NCBI GenBank assembly: GCA_026988315.1
Contig: JALSLJ010000058.1
Coordinates: 1 to 52,149, forward strand
Source: Sulfurimonas sp.
GTDB lineage: Bacteria > Campylobacterota > Campylobacteria > Campylobacterales > Sulfurimonadaceae
Direction: 5' to 3'
DNA: 52,149 nucleotides
The notes below the pieces were generated by a model. That model made no database searches. It saw only the letters and a list, made by a program, of their open reading frames with translations, and was not told where the DNA came from. The translations under genes were made by a program, and so were the position numbers. The first letter of the stretch is position 1. Each line of letters starts with the position of its first letter. Below are positions 33,876 through 41,500 of the stretch, piece after piece.

Positions 33876-34471
33876 TGCAAGATCATTTTAAAGATAGAGC
33901 AAAAGAGTGGGATGCTGGTAGCATCCGTGTAAAAGGTGCTAAAACGATAGCGGATGCTATAGAGAGACAAATAAGACTCACAAAAGATATGGAGATAATG
34001 GATTTTGGTGTAGGAACAGGACTTTTGGGATTCGAGATAGCAAAACATGTTAAACAAGTGTATGGTGTCGATACTTCTGCAAATATGTTAGAAAAACTAA
34101 AAGCAAAAAACACAACACAACTCAGTATAGAAACCTATTGTCAAGATATTATAAAAGAGCCACTAATAAAAACTTTTGATGGTATGGTAAGTTCTATGAC
34201 TCTACACCACATAGAAAACTTAAAAGCTTTTTTTGCAACAATGTATAAAAATATAAATAAAGGCGGATTTATCGCTATTGCAGATTTAGAGAATGAAGAT
34301 GGAACTTTTCATTCAGATAACACTGGTGTATATCATTTTGGATTTGATAATTCAGAGCTATGTAAAATTGCAAAAGATGCTGGATTTCAAAGTGTAAAGT
34401 TTAACAATATCAACACCATCTACAAGCCAAATAGAGAATTTGGTATATTTTTACTTACAGCTACAAAGTAG
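33875..34471 (+). CDS. Class I SAM-dependent methyltransferase
   Basis: A 198-residue small-molecule-type methyltransferase. The SAM motif is M-D-F-G-V-G-T-G-L-L-G near residue 47, followed by V-D-T-S-A-N-M-L. M-T-L-H-H-I-E is the usual post-I motif. Its substrate is unknown. Coupling with the MBL hydrolase suggests the two act on a related metabolite or are simply co-expressed. Confidence 0.88.
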   Translation: MQDHFKDRAKEWDAGSIRVKGAKTIADAIERQIRLTKDMEIMDFGVGTGLLGFEIAKHVKQVYGVDTSANMLEKLKAKNTTQLSIETYCQDIIKEPLIKTFDGMVSSMTLHHIENLKAFFATMYKNINKGGFIAIADLENEDGTFHSDNTGVYHFGFDNSELCKIAKDAGFQSVKFNNINTIYKPNREFGIFLLTATK

Positions 34472-34485
34472 AATTCTAAGCTCTA

Positions 34486-35514
34486 CTAAATATCTATAAT
34501 TTCATGTACCTCTAATCCAAATCCACTTAAACCTACAAACTCAGTACGAGCCATAGATGTGATGAGGTTCATTTTTGAAACACCTAAGCCTTTTAATATC
34601 TGTGCCCCAATGCCGAACTCTTTCATTGCAGCATTATCTTGATGATTGGTTTTATTGATAAAAACTAAAACTCCACTATTTTGTTTTAAATACTCTATGG
34701 AGCTTACTAAATTATTATATTTTTTCTGGTTTAAAAGGAGTTCAATATCTGGAATAACATTATGAACTCTCACATTAGCTACCTCTCCAGCACTATAAAA
34801 CACTATGGCAGTATGTTGCACCTCATCATGATCTATAAATGTATGTTGCTTCACCTTCACACCAAAAAAATCTATCTCTTGAACATCTACTTCATTGACT
34901 AATCTTTCATTCGCTAAACGGTACTCAACTATATCAGAGATAAAAACTGTTTTTAGATTATGCTCTTCACCAAAAATATCAAGGTCATCACGCCTTGCCA
35001 TTGTTCCATCTTCTTTAATGATTTCACAAATTACTGATGATTCACTCAAGCCAGCTAGCCTACATAAATCAACTGAACCCTCAGTATGACCAGTTCTTAC
35101 AAGCGTTCCACCATCCTTAGCTATTAGAGGAAAAATATGTCCTGGCTTTACTAAGTCATCTGCATGGCTGATAGGGTTTGCTAATATCTTAATGGTATCA
35201 TCTCTCTCCCCTGCTGATATACCAGTTAAAGCATTTTTTGCATCAACTGAAACAGTAAAGGCAGTTTCATATGATGATGTATTTGAGCTAACCATTGGGT
35301 TTAAGTCTAATCTCGTCGCGATAGTCTTGCTAATTGCAACACAAATCAAGCCTCTTGCATGAGTCGCCATAAAGTTAACATGTCTCGGAGTTGAAAATGC
35401 TGATGCATATACTAAATCACCCTCATTTTCTCTATCTTCATCATCAATCATGATGACCATATTGCCTTTTTTAATCTCATCTATAGCTGTTAATACTCTA
35501 TCAATCGGTGTCAT
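34486..35514 (-). CDS. ribBA: 3,4-dihydroxy-2-butanone 4-phosphate synthase with degenerate GTP cyclohydrolase II half
   Basis: A 342-residue riboflavin enzyme. The N-terminal half (about 1-200) has the RibB motifs D-D-E-D-R-E-N-E-G-D, A-R-G-L-I-C and G-H-T-E-G-S-V-D-L and should be active, making the four-carbon unit of riboflavin. The C-terminal half resembles GTP cyclohydrolase II but lacks the zinc-binding cysteine motif: after V-R-V-H there is N-V-I-P-D instead of S-E-C-L-T-G, and the later C-x-C is missing. It is therefore probably only RibB in function. This has been noted for other Campylobacterota. A separate RibA should exist elsewhere. Confidence 0.9.
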   Translation of the reverse strand: MTPIDRVLTAIDEIKKGNMVIMIDDEDRENEGDLVYASAFSTPRHVNFMATHARGLICVAISKTIATRLDLNPMVSSNTSSYETAFTVSVDAKNALTGISAGERDDTIKILANPISHADDLVKPGHIFPLIAKDGGTLVRTGHTEGSVDLCRLAGLSESSVICEIIKEDGTMARRDDLDIFGEEHNLKTVFISDIVEYRLANERLVNEVDVQEIDFFGVKVKQHTFIDHDEVQHTAIVFYSAGEVANVRVHNVIPDIELLLNQKKYNNLVSSIEYLKQNSGVLVFINKTNHQDNAAMKEFGIGAQILKGLGVSKMNLITSMARTEFVGLSGFGLEVHEIIDI

Positions 35515-35603
35515 TAATTCTCTTTAAAATAATTTAGGGCATTATATATAAATGTTGATTAAAAACAGCGTAAAAAGATTTTGTAAATTTATTCATAAAA
35601 CAC

Positions 35604-35632
35604 TTGACAAAGAAATCTTATTTACCTATAAT
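35604..35632 (+). promoter_or_regulatory. Consensus sigma-70 promoter for the tRNA cluster
   Basis: TTGACA at 35604-35609 and TATAAT at 35627-35632 are separated by 17 bases, a perfect sigma-70 promoter. It lies about 50 bases before the first tRNA. It is the only full consensus promoter that I noticed in the window, as expected for stable RNA. Confidence 0.85.
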
Positions 35633-35680
35633 TTCGCTCCAACAAACATGATAGACAAGTTTGTTATCTTGTATAAACAC

Positions 35681-35757
<77 letters not shown>

Positions 35758-35774
35758 ATTTCAATTTTCAATGT

Positions 35775-35849
35775 TGGGGTATCGCCAAGCGGTAAGGCAC
35801 TAGTTTTTGGTACTGGCATTCGGGGGTTCGAATCCCTCTACCCCATCCA
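35775..35849 (+). tRNA. tRNA-Gln (UUG), copy 1
   Basis: A 75-base tRNA with acceptor stem TGGGGTA/TACCCCA, anticodon UUG in loop TTTTGGT, T loop TTCGAAT and encoded CCA. It follows fMet copy 1 by 17 bases and is identical to the copy at 36148. Confidence 0.97.
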
Positions 35850-35887
35850 CCTTTTTTAAATCAACATCAACAGTTGATATAAAATGA

Positions 35888-35970
35888 TTAATTTTAGTTT
35901 TAATCAAGACAGAATCGAGGGAAGCATACTTTAGTATGTGAACGAAAATTCTAACGCAGAGTAAAATTAA
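35888..35970. repeat. Stacked palindromic element between the tRNA pairs
   Basis: Three nested inverted pairs share one centre: TTAATTTTA (35888-35896) with TAAAATTAA (35962-35970), AGAAT (35911-35915) with ATTCT (35948-35952), and CATAC (35925-35929) with GTATG (35934-35938) around a TTTA loop. The 83-base unit could fold as one long interrupted hairpin. It resembles dispersed REP-like intergenic elements, but only one copy is visible here. Confidence 0.5.
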
Positions 35971-35988
35971 AAGTAACATTTTAGATAT

Positions 35989-36065
<77 letters not shown>

Positions 36066-36117
36066 ATCATACACCACACAAAATTCTACAACTAAAATAA
36101 AAATAATTTAAGTTTTT

Positions 36118-36128
36118 TATGCTAAAAT
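36118..36128 (+). promoter_or_regulatory. Extended -10 box before tRNA-Gln copy 2
   Basis: TATGCTAAAAT, the same eleven bases as at 12481 and 46534, lies 20 bases before the second tRNA-Gln, so this copy may have its own promoter. Confidence 0.45.
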
Positions 36129-36147
36129 TTCGAGATTTATCACACTT

Positions 36148-36222
36148 TGGGGTATCGCCAAGCGGTAAGGCACTAGTTTTTGGTACTGGCATTCGGGGGT
36201 TCGAATCCCTCTACCCCATCCA
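36148..36222 (+). tRNA. tRNA-Gln (UUG), copy 2
   Basis: Identical over 75 bases to the copy at 35775, anticodon UUG, CCA encoded. It lies 82 bases after fMet copy 2, a longer gap than in the first pair. Confidence 0.97.
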
Positions 36223-36263
36223 CAATTCAACAACTATCAAATCATATATTTAAAGGCTTCATA

Positions 36264-36374
36264 ATGGGCGACACTTCTGATCCAATTGACTTAACAATAA
36301 GAACAATCGTACTTGTCGTAATTTTGGGAATATTTTATTTTGTATTAAAAGGTAAAAAAGAGGACAAAAAGTAA
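36264..36374 (+). CDS. Small single-pass membrane protein
   Basis: A 36-residue protein starting M-G-D-T-S-D-P-I-D-L. A longer frame runs back into tRNA-Gln, but the ATG at 36264 has AAAGG seven bases before it. A hydrophobic segment of about 19 residues (about 11-29) is followed by a lysine-rich tail G-K-K-E-D-K-K, which predicts a tail facing the cytoplasm. No family is recognised. It lies right after the tRNA cluster and may be read through from it. Confidence 0.5.
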   Translation: MGDTSDPIDLTIRTIVLVVILGIFYFVLKGKKEDKK

Positions 36375-36383
36375 AACACTCTC

Positions 36384-36710
36384 TTAGTGATTTACTTCTC
36401 TGTTTAAAACTTTCTCGATAGATTCTATCTTTGTTTTGAGTCTATTTTCACAATTTTTACGGATATCAAATTTTAGTGAAGAATATACTCTCTCACACCC
36501 CTCCAACTGCTTATAAGCTAACTCAATTACATCTAAAGCCTCTTTCATACTTGAAGCTTCTATAACAGTTCCCATAGGTGTTAACTGGTATGGTACACCC
36601 GATTTATCAATAGCATCTATAACTTTACTCACTTGCTTTGAAACCGAAGCTCCATCCCTACAATCATCTGATGTAGGAAACATACTGAACTCTAGTAATA
36701 CACTTGTCAT
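36384..36710 (-). CDS. MTH1187-family thiamine-binding protein
   Basis: A 108-residue cytoplasmic protein of the MTH1187/YkoF type (older name DUF77). The ferredoxin-like fold pattern starts with V-L-L-E-F-S-M-F-P and includes Y-Q-L-T-P-M-G-T-V-I-E-A and S-S-L-K-F-D-I-R. Members bind thiamine or its pyrimidine part. An AAGGA ribosome site precedes the ATG. It follows the cysteine-rich lipoprotein gene by 16 bases. Confidence 0.88.
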   Translation of the reverse strand: MTSVLLEFSMFPTSDDCRDGASVSKQVSKVIDAIDKSGVPYQLTPMGTVIEASSMKEALDVIELAYKQLEGCERVYSSLKFDIRKNCENRLKTKIESIEKVLNREVNH

Positions 36711-36726
36711 TATTTTCCTTCTACTT

Positions 36727-36930
36727 TTAACTTTTACTCATATTTGTAGAGTTTCCATTTTGACCACATTGACAACTTGAACCACATTGGCAAGGTTTTG
36801 GGCATTGACATTTAGGATTATTACATACTCCAGAATTCATCTGCTCTAATTTTGCTTGCGATGATGTAGAGCATCCTGAAGTTAAAAATATCATTCCAAC
36901 TACTGCTATTAGTTTTATTGCATTTTTCAT
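36727..36930 (-). CDS. Cysteine-rich small lipoprotein, metallothionein-like
   Basis: A 67-residue lipoprotein: signal peptide, lipobox L-T-S-G-C with lipidated Cys20. The mature part has seven further cysteines at 36, 41, 43, 47, 49, 53 and 55, including three C-x-C pairs alternating with Q, P, K and G. Such C-x-C spacing is typical of thiolate metal clusters, so it may bind copper, zinc or another soft metal at the outer membrane. I know no characterised homologue. A ribosome site AAGGA is present. Confidence 0.7.
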   Translation of the reverse strand: MKNAIKLIAVVGMIFLTSGCSTSSQAKLEQMNSGVCNNPKCQCPKPCQCGSSCQCGQNGNSTNMSKS

Positions 36931-36975
36931 TTTTATTAAATCCTTGTTTTAACAATTAATGTTACAGTAAATATA

Positions 36976-37054
36976 AGGGCATCTCTAATAACCCTAATAT
37001 GTCTCAACATTATAGCAGAAGTACTGTTGGAAGAAGTACAAAAAGAGGTGCCCT
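36976..37054. mobile_element. MITE-like element with 11-bp terminal inverted repeats
   Basis: AGGGCATCTCT at 36976-36986 and AGAGGTGCCCT at 37044-37054 are inverted repeats with one mismatch, 79 bases apart end to end, flanked by TA-rich sequence. No transposase fits inside. Two direct copies of AGAAGTAC (37017-37024, 37032-37039) lie within. The right end supplies the stop codon of the HIT gene. It may be a small non-autonomous element or a remnant of an insertion sequence. Confidence 0.45.
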
Positions 37055-37544
37055 AAATATATTTAGGGATTAAGCTCTTAATTTTTTTATATATCTTTTC
37101 AAAATCTGTAGAATAAACCCTTGTTTGGGCTATGGATGTAATGAAGTTTGTGTCTCTCTCCCAACGGGGTACGAGGTGCATATGAATATGTTCAGCTATC
37201 CCTGCCCCTGCAACACCACCGAGATTCATCCCGATATTTACACCCTGAGCATCTATCCCCTCTTTTAAAAGCCTCACACATTTTTGAGCCAAAGCACTCA
37301 TATGTAGCCATGTCTCACTCGGTAACTCTTCAAGTTTATCCGTATGCATATGTGGAATTATCATAAAATGCCCAGGAGTATAAGGGTAGCGATTCATCAC
37401 TATAAAGCAATGTTCATCACGGTAAAGCACATGCAAATCACTATCATCTTGTGAATGGGTGCTTATATGACAAAAAACACACCCATCAATCTTTTTACTT
37501 GTAACATACTCATCTCGCCATGGGGCGTATAAAACATCTTCCAC
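37053..37544 (-). CDS. HIT-family nucleotide-binding protein
   Basis: A 163-residue histidine-triad protein, likely a nucleotidyl hydrolase or Ap4A-type phosphorylase. The triad is H-I-H-M-H-L-V-P-R-W in the C-terminal half, and C-V-F-C-H near residue 21 may bind zinc together with a later histidine. It starts with GTG after an AAGGA site that overlaps the end of the TRAP permease gene. Its stop codon lies within the end repeat of the MITE-like element, so the last residues may not be original. Confidence 0.9.
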   Translation of the reverse strand: MEDVLYAPWRDEYVTSKKIDGCVFCHISTHSQDDSDLHVLYRDEHCFIVMNRYPYTPGHFMIIPHMHTDKLEELPSETWLHMSALAQKCVRLLKEGIDAQGVNIGMNLGGVAGAGIAEHIHMHLVPRWERDTNFITSIAQTRVYSTDFEKIYKKIKSLIPKYI

Positions 37545-37553
37545 TGCAAATCC

Positions 37554-38837
37554 TTATATAAACGCAAAAACTAAGTCTGGAAATATTATAACAAGACCTA
37601 AACCTAAAAGCTGGAGAAATATAAAGGGGATAATACCTTTATATATCTCTAGTGTCTTTATAGTATCCCCTGCTGCACCTTTTAAAAAGAAGAGTGAGAG
37701 TCCAAAAGGTGGGGTCAAAAATGAAGCTTGTAAATTGAGTGCTATTAAAACTGCAAACCAAATAGGGTCAATTCCAAAAGCATTCATAACTGGAACCAAA
37801 ATAGGCACTATTATAAAACTTATCTCAATAAAGTCTATAAAAAAACCAAGTATAAAGATGCTCAACATTGCAATAGCAATAAACACCCAAACATCCCCTA
37901 TATCTTCACTGAAAAACTCTAAAATCAAATCACTTCCGCCAAGCTCATTAAACACTAAAGAAAAAGCCGTTGCACCTATGAGAATCATAAAAATCATGCC
38001 AGTGAGCTTTACTGTTTCTAAAGATGCATACTTTATCATCTCAAAATTAAGTGATTTATTTAAAACAGAAAGTAAAAGTGCACCTATTACACCAAATGCT
38101 GCTGATTCTGTTGGTGAGGCTATTCCTGCAAATATACTACCTAGAACTGATACCATTAAAAGCATTGGAGGGATTATTGCGATAAGAATCTCTTTGGTGC
38201 TAACACTTTGTATATCTTTTGGAATTGGTGCTATCTCAGGGGAAAAATAAGAACGAATCAAAATATATGTTATATAGAGACCCACTAAAACAAGCCCTGG
38301 TAAAACTGCACCCATAAACAGTTCACCAACACTAACACTCATAACATCACCTAAGATGATTAAGATGATTGATGGAGGGATGATTTGACCTAGTGTTCCA
38401 CTTGCAGCTACTGTTCCAGATGCCAAGCCTTTGTTGTAACCTGCCTGTAACATAAGAGGAAGAGCTATAACACTCATCATTACAACCGATGCTGAGACTA
38501 TCCCTGTTGAGGCAGCGAGCATTGCACCTACTAAAACAACACTTACAGCTAAACCACCACGAACATCGCGAAACAAAGCGCTCATTGAGATTAACAGTCT
38601 CTCTGCCATCTTTGACTTTTCTAACACTAATCCCATTGTAATGAAAAGTGGTACTGCCATAAGAGTGGTGTTGGACATGATTCCGTAGATTCTAAAAGGG
38701 AGCACTGAGAAAACATCAAACCCTAGTTCTGGAACAAAAAAAGCAAAAACAATCGCTACAGTTCCAAATACAAATGCCACAGGGATACCTACTAAAAGTA
38801 GTGCCAATACCACAATAAACATAAACATTGCAATCAT
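37554..38837 (-). CDS. TRAP transporter large permease (DctM type)
   Basis: A 427-residue, 12-segment membrane protein, the sodium-driven transport subunit of TRAP systems. G-I-P-V-A-F near the start, M-A-V-P-L-F-I and A-A-S-G-T-L-G-Q-I-I-P-P-S are typical of DctM. A GTG twelve bases upstream gives a slightly longer product; I chose the ATG that overlaps the small permease stop (ATGA). The binding protein (DctP) is missing nearby, so the substrate, usually a carboxylate or sulfonate, cannot be guessed. Confidence 0.93.
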   Translation of the reverse strand: MIAMFMFIVVLALLLVGIPVAFVFGTVAIVFAFFVPELGFDVFSVLPFRIYGIMSNTTLMAVPLFITMGLVLEKSKMAERLLISMSALFRDVRGGLAVSVVLVGAMLAASTGIVSASVVMMSVIALPLMLQAGYNKGLASGTVAASGTLGQIIPPSIILIILGDVMSVSVGELFMGAVLPGLVLVGLYITYILIRSYFSPEIAPIPKDIQSVSTKEILIAIIPPMLLMVSVLGSIFAGIASPTESAAFGVIGALLLSVLNKSLNFEMIKYASLETVKLTGMIFMILIGATAFSLVFNELGGSDLILEFFSEDIGDVWVFIAIAMLSIFILGFFIDFIEISFIIVPILVPVMNAFGIDPIWFAVLIALNLQASFLTPPFGLSLFFLKGAAGDTIKTLEIYKGIIPFIFLQLLGLGLVIIFPDLVFAFI

Positions 38838-39316
38838 AATGATTGCCACTCTTTAAAATTAATTTGGGTATCTCTTATAGCTTGCAATACTAAAAAAACA
38901 AATCCGAGAGGAAGAAGTGCCTTTACTAAGTACCTATACTCTAACCCACCAGGATTTGAAGAGGTTTCATTTTGAAGAAAACTCATATGCACAAAATCTA
39001 TACTGATATATATAATTAAAAAAGAAAAAGGAAGTATAAAAAAAAGTGATGAGATGATATTTATAAGTGCTTTTCTTTTTGCTGAATAATGAGCATAAAA
39101 AATATCCACCCTAACATGAGCGCCCTCTTTTAAAGTATAGGCAATTCCAAAGAGTATGATAACATCAAAGAGATGCCATTCCAACTCTTGCAAAGCAATA
39201 GAACCTGTAGAAAATAGATACCTTGCTGTGGCATCATACACAACAAGTAAAACTAAAATAATTAAAATAAAAGCTGTCAGGTAAGCTAAGTATTTTATGG
39301 CTTTATCTATAATCAT
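38834..39316 (-). CDS. TRAP transporter small permease (DctQ type)
   Basis: A 160-residue protein with four membrane segments, the DctQ partner of the large permease. Y-D-A-T-A-R-Y-L-F and L-Q-E-L-E-W-H-L-F are typical motifs. It starts three bases after the murF gene ends, so the transporter appears to be read as the tail of the cell-wall operon. Confidence 0.9.
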   Translation of the reverse strand: MIIDKAIKYLAYLTAFILIILVLLVVYDATARYLFSTGSIALQELEWHLFDVIILFGIAYTLKEGAHVRVDIFYAHYSAKRKALINIISSLFFILPFSFLIIYISIDFVHMSFLQNETSSNPGGLEYRYLVKALLPLGFVFLVLQAIRDTQINFKEWQSL

Positions 39317-39319
39317 AAT

Positions 39320-40765
39320 CTAAATAAAATTCGGTGCATCATTAGCAAAAAGAACAATATCACCAGCTTTTGTCTGCGAAGCTAAAACATCTGTAAGTGA
39401 TGATTTATCATGCAGTATTATCTTCGTTTTGACTTTTAAATTTTTATCAAAAAGTTCAGCATTTAATGACCCTGTAACTATTACAATATCAAAAGTGTTG
39501 TTTATTGCTTCAATCAACTTTAAATTTAACTCTTGAGAGCTTTCAACTAAACCAGGAGTAACTATCGCTTTTCTACCATTATGGAGTGAGCATAGTCTTA
39601 CACCCTCTAGCATCCCATCAATGTTTCCATTATATCCATCATCAAGTATCAATTTCCCGCCAGCTTTAATCATTTGAAGTCTGTGCTCTACTGGTTCCAA
39701 CTCCTCTACGGCCTCTTTTATCTCTTCAAAGCTAAGCCCAAAACTTCTAGCGACACGAACTGCAACAGCGATATTCATAGTTTGAAAATTTCCTAAAATT
39801 TTTGTATGAAAAGATATGGTTTCATCATCAAACTTTAAATCAAAATTCGTGCCCTCTAGTGTAGCATGACAACAAACTATCTCATTACCAAAAAAAGTTA
39901 CTTTTTTATGTGGCTCATCCGTAACAGAGGTGTGTATAAATGCTTTTTCGAGTTTAGGTGATTGCATAATCTCTAATTTTGTAGCAATTATATTTTCTAG
40001 AGTTTTAAAATACTCAATATGAGCTAAGCCCACTTTACCAACCACTACACTTTGCGGTTCTAAAAAAGTTGTAATCTCATATATATCACCACTCTCTCTA
40101 GCACCCGCTTCACAAACATAAATCTCTGTATCACTTGGAAGGGAGTTGTTTATATCACCCACTATTCCACCAATAGTATTGACACTTCTAGGCGTTGCAT
40201 ATACCTTATACTTCTTTGCAAGTATTTGTGCTACAAAATTTTTGATACTTGTTTTTCCATAACTTCCAGTGATACATATAATTTGTAAATCTTTCATCTG
40301 TGATAATTTTTTCAACGCTTCTTTTTTATATGTCATAAACAAAAATTTCTCAATCATATAACTACCTATATAAGCAAGAGCGAGTGGCATAAAAACACCA
40401 TATGTTCCACATCCACCCTTTAAAGTACATAAAACATTTTGAAAAAGAACAAATGAAACAAGGAGGATTAAAAATCTTTTTACACGCCATGTTAAAACTA
40501 ATTTTTTATCAAGTTTTTTATGCCAAACAAAGATAGAAGGCAACATTGCAAAGTAAAAGAAAATAGCAAAAAATTGACCCGTTGTATAGTAAGCTATAAA
40601 AGGTATAAAAAAGTAGATAAGATGCCATGAGGGTTTATGATGTTTTAAGACAACGCGAGTAATTTTATAATCATACCATTGTAAATTTGTTATAAGGTAC
40701 CATCCAAGTGTCGTTACAAATAAAACATTTGTAATAAAAGCAAATAATATTTTATACTCTTCCAT
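39320..40765 (-). CDS. murF: MurF-type Mur ligase with N-terminal membrane region
   Basis: A 481-residue ATP-dependent ligase that adds D-Ala-D-Ala to the UDP-MurNAc tripeptide in peptidoglycan synthesis. The ATP loop is I-T-G-S-Y-G-K-T-S near residue 167, with E-A-G-A-R-E-S-G-D and E-P-V-E-H-R-L-Q later and L-D-D-G-Y-N-G-N. The first 150 residues are not the usual substrate-binding domain but contain about four to five hydrophobic segments, so the enzyme seems to be anchored in the membrane. The ddl gene nearby makes its substrate. As I recall it, C. jejuni has a homologue in the same place. Confidence 0.88.
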   Translation of the reverse strand: MEEYKILFAFITNVLFVTTLGWYLITNLQWYDYKITRVVLKHHKPSWHLIYFFIPFIAYYTTGQFFAIFFYFAMLPSIFVWHKKLDKKLVLTWRVKRFLILLVSFVLFQNVLCTLKGGCGTYGVFMPLALAYIGSYMIEKFLFMTYKKEALKKLSQMKDLQIICITGSYGKTSIKNFVAQILAKKYKVYATPRSVNTIGGIVGDINNSLPSDTEIYVCEAGARESGDIYEITTFLEPQSVVVGKVGLAHIEYFKTLENIIATKLEIMQSPKLEKAFIHTSVTDEPHKKVTFFGNEIVCCHATLEGTNFDLKFDDETISFHTKILGNFQTMNIAVAVRVARSFGLSFEEIKEAVEELEPVEHRLQMIKAGGKLILDDGYNGNIDGMLEGVRLCSLHNGRKAIVTPGLVESSQELNLKLIEAINNTFDIVIVTGSLNAELFDKNLKVKTKIILHDKSSLTDVLASQTKAGDIVLFANDAPNFI

Positions 40766-41500
40766 TTAGTGCTCCAAAGTTTTCAAAAAAGTTGATTCTA
40801 TTTTTTTAGATATATCTTCTGATGTATTCATAAAAAAGTAATGGTCGCCATCATAAACTTCTAAAGTAGCATCATCTATAAGTTCATATATCTTTTGTGC
40901 TGAACTTAACGGTGTAGCAGTGTCTTCTTGCCCCCAACACAACAATGCTTTACCTGTGTATGAGGCAAACTCATCTGAAAAGTCTTCATTCACTACATTT
41001 TTAAAAGTTTGATACATCGGTTCACTTAATTCTTTAGCATCCTCTGCAACAAAAAGTGAACGAAGTTTTGCAATACCAAATATTTTTAGCATTTTAAACA
41101 GCATAATTTTTGATTTTACTTTCAACGATTTTGGTATGGAAATCCCTGCGCTACCAACAAGAACAAGAACTTTAGGGTCAAGTAAAAGTGCTATTTTACC
41201 ACCAAAAGAGTGACCTAAAATAATATCCTTGGATGCATTGATGTGAATCATTAAAAGCTCCACTATCCTTGCATAGTCTTTTGTTTGAAGTGTTAGATTA
41301 CAAGTGCTATTTCCAAAACCTGGCAGGTCTATATAGATGTGGCGAAAGCCACTCATATGTGAAGCAAATGATTGTTTCATCAGGTTCTTATTGCTTCCCC
41401 AACCATGGAGAACTATCAAATCTACCTTTGCGTTTGGATTGATTATCTCATAACTTATATCTAAAGTATGTTGATTATATTGGATAGACTTGATAGCCAT
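40766..41500 (-). CDS. Alpha/beta hydrolase
   Basis: A 244-residue hydrolase of the alpha/beta fold. L-H-G-W-G is the oxyanion region, the nucleophile elbow is L-G-H-S-F-G-G with the catalytic serine, and D-G-D-H-Y-F near the end holds the histidine. It lies between ddl and murF with a one-base overlap and no gap, so it may act in the cell envelope. Its substrate is unknown. Confidence 0.9.
   Translation of the reverse strand: MAIKSIQYNQHTLDISYEIINPNAKVDLIVLHGWGSNKNLMKQSFASHMSGFRHIYIDLPGFGNSTCNLTLQTKDYARIVELLMIHINASKDIILGHSFGGKIALLLDPKVLVLVGSAGISIPKSLKVKSKIMLFKMLKIFGIAKLRSLFVAEDAKELSEPMYQTFKNVVNEDFSDEFASYTGKALLCWGQEDTATPLSSAQKIYELIDDATLEVYDGDHYFFMNTSEDISKKIESTFLKTLEH

Noticed and set aside
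37735-38250. 171-codon open frame opposite the TRAP permease
   Set aside because: A permease gene gives long open frames on the other strand; the Lys/Ile/Ser-rich product has no recognisable features.
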